A model generated the notes under the pieces. The model was given only the letters and a program-made list of their open reading frames with translations. It did no database searches and was not told the origin of the DNA. DNA of 64,000 bases from CAYZQH01 sp050300015 (GTDB lineage: Bacteria; Pseudomonadota; Gammaproteobacteria; Pseudomonadales; Cellvibrionaceae): assembly GCA_050300015.1 (NCBI GenBank), contig JBNKWZ010000024.1, forward strand, positions 62,001-126,000, given 5' to 3'. Below, piece by piece: positions 35,730 to 45,617 of the stretch (position 1 is its first letter; each line of letters begins with the position of its first letter). The position numbers and the translations under genes are program-made.

Positions 35730-36584
35730 ATGAGCAACCCGCTTACCGGTGAATCCATTCATATTGACAAGAAAGAGTATGACGATTTCAGTGCATTCTT
35801 AAAGGTGGCATGTGGTATTCATTTGGGTGAAAACAAACAGTATTTGGTGTCCACTCGCGTTCGCCGTATTCTCAATGAGCATGGGTTAAAAAGTTTAGCT
35901 GAATTAACTGCACGTATTTCCTCCGACAAAGAGCGTGCTTTGCGCCAACAAGTTTTGGACGCAATGACCACCAATGAAACTTTTTGGTTTCGCGATAATT
36001 ATCCTTATGAGTACCTCGGCAAAGTCTTGCTGCCGGAACTCAATGCCCAAAAAAAAGGCAATGCTATTCGAATCTGGTCGGCGGCATGTTCTACGGGACA
36101 AGAACCATACTCTATCAGTATCATTGCCGAAGAATACTTGCGCTCTACATTTGGTGGGCGGGGCTCTGAAGTTGATATATTGGCGACTGATTTATCGAGT
36201 CAGGCACTGGAGACCGCTAAGCGTGGTAACTATGATCGTATTTCGGTGGTTCGGGGTTTGGCCGAGCATCGCATGAAAACGTTTTTCACAGAAAACAAGG
36301 ATAGTACTTGGTGTGTGCAACCCAAGATCAAATCTCGGATTCGATTCAGATCGATGAATCTTCAGGATTCTTATTATTTATTGGGCAAATTTGACGTGAT
36401 CTTTTGTCGAAATGTATTGATTTATTTTTCTACCGATCTCAAAAATGAGATCTTAACCAAGATGCATGGTGCTTTAAATCCAAATGGCATACTGTTTCTG
36501 GGCAGCTCTGAAAGTGTGACAGGTGTGAATCATTTATTTGAGTTGATCAATTGTAAGCCAGGCGTCGCCTACCGTGCCAGGTAA
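35730..36584 (+). CDS. cheR: Chemoreceptor glutamate methyltransferase CheR
   Basis: 284 residues. The N-terminal helical domain (YDDFSAFLKVACGIHLGENKQYLVSTRV) is followed by the SAM-binding domain with RIWSAACSTGQEPYSISI, the family motif, and VIFCRNVLIYFSTDLK. It methylates glutamates on chemoreceptors for adaptation. No C-terminal receptor-tethering pentapeptide partner can be judged here. It lies 105 bases after cheV. Confidence 0.95.
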   Translation: MSNPLTGESIHIDKKEYDDFSAFLKVACGIHLGENKQYLVSTRVRRILNEHGLKSLAELTARISSDKERALRQQVLDAMTTNETFWFRDNYPYEYLGKVLLPELNAQKKGNAIRIWSAACSTGQEPYSISIIAEEYLRSTFGGRGSEVDILATDLSSQALETAKRGNYDRISVVRGLAEHRMKTFFTENKDSTWCVQPKIKSRIRFRSMNLQDSYYLLGKFDVIFCRNVLIYFSTDLKNEILTKMHGALNPNGILFLGSSESVTGVNHLFELINCKPGVAYRAR

Positions 36585-36949
36585 TGGTCTATGTTTTGAA
36601 TCTTCTCATACACGTCAAACGACGTCTAAAGGCGTGACCCTCCTCAAAACACCCGTTTCGGCCTGGGTCTAGCTTGCCAGACACGGTTTTAATTTGTTGT
36701 ATATCCGATACGTTGCTATTTAATTCCGTTCTAACAGCGCTGGCTGAGAAATAAAAACCAGTCTCGACAATATTGCCGGGTTGCTCACCGTGGGCGGCAA
36801 AGCTTTGCCGTTTAAGGTTTCTTCTCATTGGCATCAACTTATAAAGATCATATAAAACAATGGCTTGCTTTAATGCCATAAGTTGGCATAGGCATTGCTA
36901 TTTCACTGTTAGTCTTCAAAATATTGGCACTTTTTAAAGAGGGTTACCC
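36585..36949. other. cheR-flgB intergenic region
   Basis: 365 bases. A minus-strand frame at 36589-36879 (96 residues) fills most of it but has no ribosome site and resembles no family I know; I treat it as unproven. The right end carries the flgB sigma-54 promoter. Confidence 0.4.
36884..36900 (+). promoter_or_regulatory. Sigma-54 promoter of the flgBCDE operon
   Basis: TGGCATAGGCATTGCTA has GG and GC at the exact -24/-12 spacing of the TGGCAC-N5-TTGC consensus. It lies 50 bases before the flgB start. A FleQ-type activator would be needed; its gene is not in the window. Confidence 0.85.
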
Positions 36950-37345
36950 GTGGCAATTTCATTTCATCAGGCATTGGGCACTTATGAGGCGGCACTTAAG
37001 CTTCGGACCAAGCGTGCAGAAGTGTTAGCCAGTAACTTGGCTAATTCGGATACACCGAACTTTAAAGCCAGGGACTTTGACTTTCAAAAAGCGCTTTCAT
37101 CGCAGTTACAGATGAGTAAGTCCAGTGGCCAGGGTTCACATTTACAGCAGGTTCGGGCTACTCAAACGGCTGTACATAATGCCTTGCAATACCGTGTGCC
37201 CACTCAGCCGTCCATTGACGGTAATACTGTGGATGAACATTTAGAACACGCGGAATTTATGGCCAACAGCCTAGAGCACCAAACGGCATTCACCCTGTTG
37301 AACAGTCGATTCAAAGGCCTGATATCCGCCATTCGAGGAGATTGA
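36950..37345 (+). CDS. flgB: Flagellar proximal rod protein FlgB
   Basis: 131 residues from a GTG start preceded by AGAGGG. The rod-protein N-terminal motif is present: RTKRAEVLASNLANSDTPNFKARDFDF, as is the C-terminal helix EFMANSLEHQTAFTLLNSRFKGLISAIRG. It forms part of the proximal rod in the periplasm. It is first in flgBCDE. Confidence 0.95.
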   Translation: MAISFHQALGTYEAALKLRTKRAEVLASNLANSDTPNFKARDFDFQKALSSQLQMSKSSGQGSHLQQVRATQTAVHNALQYRVPTQPSIDGNTVDEHLEHAEFMANSLEHQTAFTLLNSRFKGLISAIRGD

Positions 37346-37347
37346 TC

Positions 37348-37785
37348 ATGAGTTTCAACAGCATTTTTAATATTGCAGGCTCTGGGATGAACGCACAGTC
37401 GGTGCGTTTGAACACTACAGCGAGCAATATTGCCAACGCCGAGGCCGCGGCGTCGTCAACAGAGGCGGTTTATAAAGGGCGTCACCCCGTGTTCAAAGCC
37501 TCCTATGTTTCAATGTTGGGTAATCCCAATGTGCGTGGCGCAAACACACTTGATGCCGCGGGCGTGAGTGTGATGGGCATAGTAGAAAGCGACGCACCTT
37601 TACAAAAACGATTTGAGCCGAATCACCCACTGGCTGACGATGAAGGGTATGTGCACTACCCCAATGTGAATGTGGTAGAAGAAATGGCCAATATGATTTC
37701 CGCTTCGCGGTCTTTCCAGGTGAATGTGGAAATGATGAATTCCGCAAAGCAAATGGTTCAGCGTGTTTTGACACTGGGTCAATAG
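37348..37785 (+). CDS. flgC: Flagellar proximal rod protein FlgC
   Basis: 145 residues from ATG 37348 (GAGGAG upstream), two bases after the flgB stop. It has FNIAGSGMNAQSVRLNTTASNIANAEA, the basal-body rod signature, and NVVEEMANMISASRSFQVNVEMMNSAKQM at the C-terminus. Proximal rod subunit. Confidence 0.95.
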   Translation: MSFNSIFNIAGSGMNAQSVRLNTTASNIANAEAAASSTEAVYKGRHPVFKASYVSMLGNPNVRGANTLDAAGVSVMGIVESDAPLQKRFEPNHPLADDEGYVHYPNVNVVEEMANMISASRSFQVNVEMMNSAKQMVQRVLTLGQ

Positions 37786-37817
37786 GGCATAACACAAGCA
37801 GTTAAAGGTGAGTTGCG

Positions 37818-38531
37818 ATGACAGAAATTACAGCGACCAAATCGGTTTTTGACAGGTTATCCATTGCGAACAAAACGCAAGAGGACCCCAAGGCAGCTAA
37901 TGAGTTGGGGCAAAAGGCCTTTTTACACCTGATGATTACTCAGCTTGAGAATCAAGACCCGTTGAGTCCGCAAGAGAACTCTGAATTTATTGCTCAACTG
38001 GCGCAGTTCAGTTCGGTGGAAAGTTTGGATTCTTTGAATAACCATTTTAATGATTTTGCTGATGAATTTGTGGCCAACCAAGCTTTGCAAGCATCGTCAT
38101 TGGTTGGGCGGTCAGTGACAGTCCCTGCAGATTCCACAGCATTGGAGCCTGGCGGGGTTGTCACCGCTACGGCTGAAATTCCTTCGAGTTCAGCCGAACT
38201 AAAAGTTCAAATCAAGACGGATAAGGGCGAATTGATGGATCAAATTATTACAGGCCCCGTGGAGGCCGGTGATGCGGTTATTCGTTGGGACGGCAAATAT
38301 GCAGAACTCAATGGCAAGCGCCTAGAGTGGACCAGTCAACACGAAAATGGTGTGCCACCGGGTAACTACACTATCGAATTTTCTTCCCTAGTGAAGGGTA
38401 AGAGTGAGCAGTTACAAAGTTACTTAAGTGCCAACGTCAACAGTGTCACGGTGGGACAAAATGGCACTCTTACGCTGAACTTGGCCGGTGTCGGTGCGAA
38501 GAGTTTGGCGGATGTTAAGCAATTTGATTAG
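37818..38531 (+). CDS. flgD: Hook-capping / hook scaffolding protein FlgD
   Basis: 237 residues. The conserved N-terminal region FLHLMITQLENQDPLSPQENSEFIAQLAQFSSVE marks FlgD. The remainder holds an FlgD Ig-like/Tudor region (VIRWDGKYAELNGKRLEW, PPGNYTIEFSS). It caps the growing hook so that FlgE can assemble. Confidence 0.95.
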   Translation: MTEITATKSVFDRLSIANKTQEDPKAANELGQKAFLHLMITQLENQDPLSPQENSEFIAQLAQFSSVESLDSLNNHFNDFADEFVANQALQASSLVGRSVTVPADSTALEPGGVVTATAEIPSSSAELKVQIKTDKGELMDQIITGPVEAGDAVIRWDGKYAELNGKRLEWTSQHENGVPPGNYTIEFSSLVKGKSEQLQSYLSANVNSVTVGQNGTLTLNLAGVGAKSLADVKQFD

Positions 38532-38577
38532 TCGCCCTTTGGGCCACTTAACACAGCAGTAATGTAGGAGATGGTTT

Positions 38578-41031
38578 ATGCCTTTTGATACAGCTTTAAG
38601 CGGAATACGTGCGGCGTCGAGCGATTTGTCCATTACGGGCAATAATATCGCCAACGCTTCCACCACGGGTTTTAAAAGTTCACGCGCTGAGTTTGGCGAT
38701 GTGTATGCCACCTCCGTACTTGGGGCAGGTTCAAACCCCATCGGCAGTGGTTTGCGTGTACAAGATGTAGCCCAGCAATTTACCCAAGGGTCTGTGGCAT
38801 TTACCGAAAATGAGTTGGATTTGGCGGTGAATGGCAATGGTTTTTTTGTGGTGCGTCAGGCGGGTGAACAGTTTTATACTCGCGCAGGTACTTTTGGCTT
38901 AGACCAAAATGGCTATATCACCAATAACACCGGTGCGGTGCTTCAGGGGTTTCCGGCGGATGATCAAGGCAACATTGCAGGGCTTCAAGATGATATTCGA
39001 ATCCAAACGGGTAACCTTGCGCCGCAAGCCACCACGCGGGTAGAGTCGCTCTTGAATTTAGATGCCTCAGCAGATGTGTTGCAATCCAATGGCTTGGCCT
39101 TTTCAACCGAGGGTAATGCCATTGGTGTGGCCCAAGTGGGTTTGAAGGACAGCACCACCACAACGTTACCCAGTAACGATTTCACTTTACCTTTACCCAC
39201 AGATTTTACTGCGCAGCAAATCGATTTTTCTATTTCTCTCAATGCCAGCTCTGGGAACATGGGTACTGTGAATGTGTCGTTAGATACCAGCGCTGGGGTG
39301 CCCGCGACCATAGCCACTTTTAATGATTTGAGAACCTTGGCTGGGGTGATTAATGCCCAAATTTCTTCTCCTACCGCGCCGCAAACCCCTATCGATGTAT
39401 TGGCTGAAGCTGTGGATGTGGGGGGTGGTCAATACCGTTTAGAATTTAGAACCTTGCAGGATGGTGAGGGGTCTCAGATTCAAATATTTGGTGGCAACCC
39501 CACCGCAGCCGATCTTGGATTACCTACTAATGGAGCGTCGGCCATTTCAATACCAGGTGTCGCAGCGGTGAACAATGGTTATCCGGCACAAACCATCGAT
39601 ATTGTCAGTCCAGATGGTGCAATCAATTCTTATTCATCCGTACAAGGTGATTCGGCAGCTTCAGTGGCCTCTGAGCTCAATGCCTTGGCCGGGGTGAGCG
39701 CCACTGCAAACACCTCAATGCGGTTGGTTGCAGCAAATTACAATAATGCAGCGGGCAATATGGTCATCACAATTAATGGCGTTGATATGCAAGCGTCGAA
39801 TTTGCCATTGTTGGGTGATCAAATTAATACCTTTACCTCTTCGACGCTGCCGGGCATTTCTGCGGAAATAGATGCGGCGACCGGTGATTTATTGATTACG
39901 TCTTCGGTGGGAGATGATATTACTGTGTCCATCGACAGTTCAGATGACGGTGACAGTCTAGAAATAATAGGTAACCCTAACGCTCCTTCTCAAATACTTG
40001 AAGTGGATAACGACAATGCGTTGTCGATTGCTGGTGCCATGGCGGCGAGTGGGAACTCTATTGTGGTGGGTGGCACCATTGATGTTGTGTTGGCAGAGGG
40101 CTATAACGTGGAAAACCCTAGCCCACCCGCCATTGGCTTGTTTGGGCCATTGACGGCTGCTGCATTTGATGAAGTTACACTGAATGAATTTGACCCGTTT
40201 GATGCCACGACTTATAACGACGCCACCTCCATGAATATTTTCGATAGTCTCGGAAACTCACATGTGATGACGCAATATTTTGTCAAGCAAGAATATGATC
40301 CAACGGATCCCACCACGTCGCCGAATCACTGGGTGATGTATGTGCAGATCGACGGCCAAGATATAGGCGACCCTGATACCACCTTAACGCCACCGAACAA
40401 TACACTTCCCACGCGTGCTGCATACAATGTTTTTTTTAGCGAAGATGGCTCCATCGATCCAGTGTTGTCAGATGACGTGTTGATTTCCAACTGGACGCCC
40501 ACCGATGCCGATGGCAATCCCAATGGCGCCTTAGGGCCTTTAAATGTGCTGGCCGGTGGTGATACGAATATTGTAACGCCCCCGACCAGTTCGAATTTTT
40601 TGATTGATTTGAACGGCACTACGCAATTCGGCAGTGTATTCTCAGTCAATGACGTATCACAAAACGGATTTACCACCGGTCGTTTATCGGGTCTCAATAT
40701 TGATGACAGCGGTGTAATTTTTGCGCGCTTTACCAATGGTGAATCACAAACTTTGGGGCAATTGGTTTTGGCTGATTTTGCCAACACGCAGGGCTTGCAG
40801 CCCGTGGGTGATACCATGTGGGCAGAAAATTATGAATCAGGCCCACCCAACATTGGTGAGCCGCGCAGCGCGGCCCTTGGCGCCATTCAAGCTGGTGCCC
40901 TGGAGGAATCCAATGTGGATCTCTCTGAAGAGTTGGTGAATTTGATTGTGGCACAACGGAATTTCCAAGCCAGCGCCAAAACCATTGAAACAGCGGACCA
41001 AGTGACCCAAACCATCATTAACATCCGATAA
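38578..41031 (+). CDS. flgE: Flagellar hook protein FlgE, enlarged form
   Basis: 817 residues, about twice the usual 400. N-terminal FlgE motif: SGIRAASSDLSITGNNIANASTTGFKSSRAEF. The C-terminal part is EESNVDLSEELVNLIVAQRNFQASAKTIETADQV. Long beta-rich inserts lie between about 150 and 560, including a segment (about 332-515) that resembles one in FlgK of this cluster (NGYPAQ near its start and IVVGGTIDVVLAEG near its end). A GGAG ribosome site precedes the ATG. A terminator follows at 41063, separating it from flgF. Confidence 0.95.
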   Translation: MPFDTALSGIRAASSDLSITGNNIANASTTGFKSSRAEFGDVYATSVLGAGSNPIGSGLRVQDVAQQFTQGSVAFTENELDLAVNGNGFFVVRQAGEQFYTRAGTFGLDQNGYITNNTGAVLQGFPADDQGNIAGLQDDIRIQTGNLAPQATTRVESLLNLDASADVLQSNGLAFSTEGNAIGVAQVGLKDSTTTTLPSNDFTLPLPTDFTAQQIDFSISLNASSGNMGTVNVSLDTSAGVPATIATFNDLRTLAGVINAQISSPTAPQTPIDVLAEAVDVGGGQYRLEFRTLQDGEGSQIQIFGGNPTAADLGLPTNGASAISIPGVAAVNNGYPAQTIDIVSPDGAINSYSSVQGDSAASVASELNALAGVSATANTSMRLVAANYNNAAGNMVITINGVDMQASNLPLLGDQINTFTSSTLPGISAEIDAATGDLLITSSVGDDITVSIDSSDDGDSLEIIGNPNAPSQILEVDNDNALSIAGAMAASGNSIVVGGTIDVVLAEGYNVENPSPPAIGLFGPLTAAAFDEVTLNEFDPFDATTYNDATSMNIFDSLGNSHVMTQYFVKQEYDPTDPTTSPNHWVMYVQIDGQDIGDPDTTLTPPNNTLPTRAAYNVFFSEDGSIDPVLSDDVLISNWTPTDADGNPNGALGPLNVLAGGDTNIVTPPTSSNFLIDLNGTTQFGSVFSVNDVSQNGFTTGRLSGLNIDDSGVIFARFTNGESQTLGQLVLADFANTQGLQPVGDTMWAENYESGPPNIGEPRSAALGAIQAGALEESNVDLSEELVNLIVAQRNFQASAKTIETADQVTQTIINIR

Positions 41032-41062
41032 CCGTTTTCTAACTTCTGCCTCTTCCTCACAA

Positions 41063-41093
41063 AAGTCGAGCCTTTGCTCGACTTCTTCGTTTT
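41063..41093 (+). terminator. Terminator after flgE
   Basis: AAGTCGAGC (41063-41071), loop CTTT, GCTCGACTT (41076-41084), then CTTCGTTTT. It ends the flgBCDE unit just before the next sigma-54 promoter. Confidence 0.8.
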
Positions 41094-41125
41094 AAGCCTA
41101 CTTTGTTTGTTTCTTGTTCGTTTCT

Positions 41126-41140
41126 TGGCATTGCTTTTGC
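41126..41140 (+). promoter_or_regulatory. Sigma-54 promoter of flgF
   Basis: TGGCATTGCTTTTGC has correct -24 GG and -12 GC spacing and lies 58 bases before the flgF ATG. It should drive flgFGHIJ and possibly flgKL. Confidence 0.85.
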
Positions 41141-41197
41141 AATTTCTATCTTGAAACCATAATTAACCCAAAATTTTGACGGTGTGGTAGGTGACAA

Positions 41198-41947
41198 ATG
41201 GATAAATCTTTATACATTGCGATGACCGGTGCGAAGCACAATATGTTGGCGCAAACCAGTCATGCCAATAACTTAGCTAACGTCAATACCAATGGGTTCA
41301 AAGCCGATCTTGAGCAAGCCAGAAGTATGGCTGTGTACTACGGTGACGGGCTGCCCACACGGGCTTATGCGCTCACCGAAAAGCCCGCCACCGATTTTAC
41401 CGAAGGCAGTCTAAATAAAACCGGGCGCGACTTGGATGTGGCCATTGAAGGCGCTGGTTTTATTGCAGTGCAAACCCCAGAAGGACAGGAAGCTTATACG
41501 CGTTCGGGTAATTTGTATGTGGACAGCTTAGGCATGTTGAAAACCGGCAACGGCTTGCCGGTGTTGGGCAATGGTGGGCCGGTGGCGATTCCTGAGTCCG
41601 ACAAAGTGGAAATAGGGTTGGATGGCAATATTACGGTAATTCCACAGGGACAGGGACCACAAGCGCCTGTGGTCGTGGACAGGATTAAACTCGTCAATCC
41701 CGATCTGAAGACACTTTCAAAAACCCCTGATGGATTGTTTGGTGTGCTGGACGGTGATGGGCCTTTACCACCAGATGCCAATGTGCGTTTGGTTTCGGGT
41801 TTTTTGGAGGGCAGTAATGTTAATGCGGTAAATGAGTTAACCAGCATTCTATCGCTGTCGCGACAATACGAATTACAAGTGAAACTTATGGCCAATGCCA
41901 AAGAAATGTCTCAGTCCTCTGCCAAGTTATTACAAATGAATGGCTAG
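41198..41947 (+). CDS. flgF: Flagellar proximal rod protein FlgF
   Basis: 249 residues. It begins MDKSLYIAMTGAKHNMLAQTSHANNLANVNTNGFKADL, the FlgF variant of the rod signature, with DVAIEGAGFIAVQTPEGQEAYTRSGNL and a C-terminal LEGSNVNAVNELTSILSLSRQYELQVKLM. It belongs to the periplasmic rod and is followed by flgG after 41 bases. Confidence 0.95.
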   Translation: MDKSLYIAMTGAKHNMLAQTSHANNLANVNTNGFKADLEQARSMAVYYGDGLPTRAYALTEKPATDFTEGSLNKTGRDLDVAIEGAGFIAVQTPEGQEAYTRSGNLYVDSLGMLKTGNGLPVLGNGGPVAIPESDKVEIGLDGNITVIPQGQGPQAPVVVDRIKLVNPDLKTLSKTPDGLFGVLDGDGPLPPDANVRLVSGFLEGSNVNAVNELTSILSLSRQYELQVKLMANAKEMSQSSAKLLQMNG

Positions 41948-41988
41948 AGATGGAAAGGCGAATACGATTAAACATTCAGAGGTGAATT

Positions 41989-42774
41989 ATGCACGCAGCA
42001 CTCTACGTCAGTAAAACTGGTTTGGCCGCGCAGGATACCCAGCTAACCACTGTGGCAAACAACTTGGCCAATGCGTCCACGGTAGGCTTTAAGCGTGACA
42101 GAGCCGTGTTTGAGGATTTGCTTTACCAAATTCAGCGCCAGCCTGGTGCACAAAGTACAGAAGAAACTCAGTTACCCTCTGGGCTTCAATTGGGTACGGG
42201 TGTGCGTATTGCCGGTACGCAAAAAGAGTTCACCTCTGGCAGTTTGCAAATCACCGAGCAAGCCCTAGATGTGGCCATTGACGGTCGTGGCTTTTTACAA
42301 ATTCTACAACCGGATGGCACCGTGGGTTACACCCGAAATGGCCAGATGCACATGAATGGTCAAGGTCAGTTGGTGACCGCAAATGGCTTGTTGTTGCAGC
42401 CGGGTGTGACCATTCCTCAAGATGCACAAAGCATCACCATCGGTACTGATGGCACCGTCAGTGCTAGACTGCCGGGCAGCGCCGCGCCGCAAACCATTGG
42501 GAATATTCAACTGGTGGATTTTGTTAACCCCGGTGGTCTGCAGGCTATTGGTAGCAACTTATTTTTAGAGACAGCAAGCAGCGGTAATCCCATCACCGGG
42601 ACGCCGGGTCAAAACGGCTTGGGCCAGTTGCAGCAGGGCATGTTGGAGAATTCAAACGTGGATATCGTGGAGGAAATGGTCAATATGATCACCACGCAAC
42701 GCGCCTATGAAATGAATTCAAAAGTGGTGTCAACCTCTGACCAGATGCTGCAATACATAACGCAAAATTTGTAA
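41989..42774 (+). CDS. flgG: Flagellar distal rod protein FlgG
   Basis: 261 residues, the standard length. N-terminal signature: ALYVSKTGLAAQDTQLTTVANNLANASTVGFKRDRAVFEDL, then LDVAIDGRGFLQILQPDGTVGYTRNGQ. The C-terminus is EMVNMITTQRAYEMNSKVVSTSDQMLQYI. AGAGGTG lies before the ATG. Confidence 0.96.
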   Translation: MHAALYVSKTGLAAQDTQLTTVANNLANASTVGFKRDRAVFEDLLYQIQRQPGAQSTEETQLPSGLQLGTGVRIAGTQKEFTSGSLQITEQALDVAIDGRGFLQILQPDGTVGYTRNGQMHMNGQGQLVTANGLLLQPGVTIPQDAQSITIGTDGTVSARLPGSAAPQTIGNIQLVDFVNPGGLQAIGSNLFLETASSGNPITGTPGQNGLGQLQQGMLENSNVDIVEEMVNMITTQRAYEMNSKVVSTSDQMLQYITQNL

Positions 42775-42806
42775 CCGTTACGTGAGTGACTGACAAGGGT
42801 ATGGGC

Positions 42807-43493
42807 ATGAGAACGAACATATTAAAAGTCGCAGCTTTGGGACTTTTTATTGGCTTGACGGGTTGCGTGATTCATCAAGCGCCGCAAGAAAATGACCCGG
42901 CTTATGCACCCGTATTGGCGCCGACGCCTACACCTACCGTAGCCACTAATGGTTCTTTGTTTCGAGACAGTACTCGAATGGACTTGTTTTCTGACCGCAA
43001 AGCGTACCGAATTGGCGATATTTTAACGGTAAGTCTTTCAGAGACCACTGTTAGCCAGAAGAGCTCAAATATTTCGGTGGCGAAAGATTCGGAAACGGTC
43101 ATTCCAGAGCTAGACGGTACCACTGGCCTTTTGTTTGGCGGCAGTGTGAGTGGAGTAGGGGCTGCCATGTCGGCAGAGCGCGATTTTAAGGGCGAAGCGG
43201 GTGCTGATCAAAGCAATAATCTACGCGGCACCATATCTGTGACGGTGGTGGATATTTGGCCGAACGGCACCTTGGTGATTCGTGGCGAAAAATGGATGAC
43301 GCTAAATCGAGGAGAAGAATTTATACGTTTAAGTGGTGTGGTTCGCCCAGAAGACGTCACGGCTGAAAATACGGTGGTTTCCACACGCATTGCCAATGCG
43401 CGTATTTCCTACGCAGGCAAAGGTACCTTGGCCGATAGTCAATCCATGGGTTGGTTGTCACGGTTTTTTAACAGTGCCTATTGGCCGTTCTAG
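42807..43493 (+). CDS. flgH: Flagellar L-ring protein FlgH (lipoprotein)
   Basis: 228 residues from ATG 42807, chosen because it starts the lipoprotein signal MRTNILKVAALGLFIGLTGC; GTG 42786 and ATG 42801 are alternatives. Family segments: SLFRDSTRMDLFSDRKAYRIGDILTVSLSE, the middle RGTISVTVVDIWPNGTLVIRGEKW and the C-terminal GWLSRFFNSAYWPF. It forms the outer-membrane L ring. Confidence 0.95.
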   Translation: MRTNILKVAALGLFIGLTGCVIHQAPQENDPAYAPVLAPTPTPTVATNGSLFRDSTRMDLFSDRKAYRIGDILTVSLSETTVSQKSSNISVAKDSETVIPELDGTTGLLFGGSVSGVGAAMSAERDFKGEAGADQSNNLRGTISVTVVDIWPNGTLVIRGEKWMTLNRGEEFIRLSGVVRPEDVTAENTVVSTRIANARISYAGKGTLADSQSMGWLSRFFNSAYWPF

Positions 43494-43506
43494 GAGTGTT
43501 GGTGCG

Positions 43507-44613
43507 ATGATCAGAGTCGGTATAAAAATGGTCGCGTTTGCCTTAACACTTGTTGTCTCGGTGTGCCATGCAGAGCGTATCAAAGATTTGGCATCCGTTG
43601 AGGGTGTTCGTTCCAACCAGCTGATTGGCTATGGCCTGGTGGTGGGTTTAGATGGCACAGGAGACCAAACCAACCAAGCTCCCTTTACCACGCAATCCTT
43701 TGCTGCGATGCTAAAAGAATTTGGTATTGCTATCCCGGCAGGCATGCGATTTCAACTAAAAAATGTGGCGGCAGTTGCGGTTCACGCAGAGTTGCCAGCC
43801 TTTTCTAAGCCAGGTCAATCCATAGATATTACGGTGTCCTCCATTGCTAATGCGAAGAGTTTGCGCGGGGGCAGTCTATTGGTAACCCCTTTAAGAGGTT
43901 TGGATGGGCAAATTTATGCGGTGGCTCAGGGGAATTTAATAGTTGGTGGATTTGGTGCTGAAGGGAAGGATGGGTCGAGCGTCGCAGTGAATATTAAAAG
44001 TGTCGGACGTATTCCAGGCGGCGCGATGGTGGAGCGTTCTGTACCCACAAAATTTGGCGATAACGGCAAAATTGTATTTAACCTACACATGCCAGATTTT
44101 ACAACTGCCAAACGTGTGGCACAAAGTATTAATGAATTGGTAGGGCCCGATATCGCGGCACCCGTGGATGCGGTATCGGTGGCGGTACAAGCGCCGCAAA
44201 ATCCAGCGCATCGAGTGGATTATCTATCTCTCTTAGAAAACATCGAAATTATTCCCGGTGATGCTGCAGCCAAAGTTATTATTAATTCTCGGACGGGAAC
44301 TATCGTGGTTGGCCAGCATGTGCGTGTTTCGCCCGTTGCTGTCACCCATGGGTCACTTACTGTGACGATCAACGAAGATGTTCAAGTGAGCCAACCCAAC
44401 GCTTTTGGTCGAGGCCAAACGGTGGTGGTGCCAAATTCGGAAGTAGAAATTGAAGAAGAAAGAGCGACCATGTTTAAGTTTAACCCCGCACCAACGCTCG
44501 ATGATATTGTACGTGCGGTGAATGATGTGGGCGCGGCTCCAGGAGACCTTATGGCTATCTTAGAAGCCTTGCGGCAATCTGGTGCACTGCGGGCGGAGAT
44601 TATGGTGATTTAA
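43507..44613 (+). CDS. flgI: Flagellar P-ring protein FlgI
   Basis: 368 residues from ATG 43507; the frame further upstream overlaps flgH. A signal peptide (MIRVGIKMVAFALTLVVSVCHA) is followed by ERIKDLASVEGVRSNQLIGYGLVVGLDGTGD, the family hallmark, and a C-terminal PAPTLDDIVRAVNDVGAAPGDLMAILEALRQSGALRAE. It forms the periplasmic P ring with help from FlgA. flgJ begins directly at the following base. Confidence 0.96.
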   Translation: MIRVGIKMVAFALTLVVSVCHAERIKDLASVEGVRSNQLIGYGLVVGLDGTGDQTNQAPFTTQSFAAMLKEFGIAIPAGMRFQLKNVAAVAVHAELPAFSKPGQSIDITVSSIANAKSLRGGSLLVTPLRGLDGQIYAVAQGNLIVGGFGAEGKDGSSVAVNIKSVGRIPGGAMVERSVPTKFGDNGKIVFNLHMPDFTTAKRVAQSINELVGPDIAAPVDAVSVAVQAPQNPAHRVDYLSLLENIEIIPGDAAAKVIINSRTGTIVVGQHVRVSPVAVTHGSLTVTINEDVQVSQPNAFGRGQTVVVPNSEVEIEEERATMFKFNPAPTLDDIVRAVNDVGAAPGDLMAILEALRQSGALRAEIMVI

Positions 44614-45609
44614 ATGAACGAAATCTCTGCTTCTGCTTATGTTGGCGCTGATGATGTTTATACGGACCTTAACGCTTTAAATCAGCTTAAAACAGGCGAT
44701 AAAGATGTTGCCCTTAAAAAAGTGGCTCAAGAGTTTGAGTCAATCTTTGTCAATACGCTGTTAAAAAATATGCGAAGCGCCAATGCCGTTTTTGAGAAAG
44801 ACAGTTTGTTTCAAAGTAATGAATCCAAAATGTATCGCGATATGTATGATCAACAATTATCGTTATCTTTAGCAAAGGGTAAAGGTTTGGGTATTGCTGA
44901 TGTACTTTATCGTCAGTTAAAGGGGCAATATCGTGAGGCTTCTGCGCCGCGATCAGAGGCTTTACAATTTGACTCAAGCCGTACGGTTTCTGGGGATTCC
45001 TCATTGCCACTTAATGCGAAGCATCGTTCATCAGTAAAACGCGATGTCTCATCCTCGGTGAATACGGATTTGTTGCAGAACCATGCCCCTGAGAGAACGC
45101 AAGGTTCAGAAACCACGTCACACAAACAGAGGTTTGAAAGCCAACAAGATTTTGTCGCATCGTTGCTGCCGATGGCGAAGCAGGCGGCGAAGGCTATTGG
45201 TATTAATCCCCTATTGATGGTGGCACAAGCTGCGCTCGAAACAGGGTGGGGGCAGCATGTGATTCAGGCCGCGGGTGAACATTCTTTTAATTTATTTAAC
45301 ATTAAAGCGGATGCGTCTTGGTCGGGTCCGGCCATTGGCAAACAAACCTTAGAGTACAAAGATGGTGTGGCGGTTCAGGACGCTGCGCGGTTTCGTCAAT
45401 ACAGCTCTTTTGAAGAGAGTTTTAAAGATTTTATCGACTTTATTCAACGTCATCCTCGGTACCAGCAAGCACTGGAGCAAGCTGAACACGACCCCAGCTT
45501 TATACAAGCGCTACACTCAGCCGGCTATGCCACGGACCCCAATTACAGTGACAAAGTTTTGTCCGTACTCGATCGGGTGAAAACTTTGGTTGACGCAGAG
45601 TCCATTTGA
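44614..45609 (+). CDS. flgJ: Flagellar rod assembly protein / peptidoglycan hydrolase FlgJ
   Basis: 331 residues with two domains. The rod-binding domain (about 25-110) has VAQEFESIFVNTLLKNMRSANAVF. The C-terminal glucosaminidase (GH73, about 170-325) has NPLLMVAQAALETGWGQHV, with the catalytic glutamate in ALETGWG, and NLFNIKADASW. It opens the peptidoglycan for rod passage. A Ser/Arg-rich linker joins the domains. Confidence 0.95.
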   Translation: MNEISASAYVGADDVYTDLNALNQLKTGDKDVALKKVAQEFESIFVNTLLKNMRSANAVFEKDSLFQSNESKMYRDMYDQQLSLSLAKGKGLGIADVLYRQLKGQYREASAPRSEALQFDSSRTVSGDSSLPLNAKHRSSVKRDVSSSVNTDLLQNHAPERTQGSETTSHKQRFESQQDFVASLLPMAKQAAKAIGINPLLMVAQAALETGWGQHVIQAAGEHSFNLFNIKADASWSGPAIGKQTLEYKDGVAVQDAARFRQYSSFEESFKDFIDFIQRHPRYQQALEQAEHDPSFIQALHSAGYATDPNYSDKVLSVLDRVKTLVDAESI

Positions 45610-45617
45610 GGTGATGC

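Noticed and set aside
36589..36879. 96-residue minus-strand frame between cheR and flgB
   Set aside because: No ribosome site or family match; kept only as a note in the intergenic entry.
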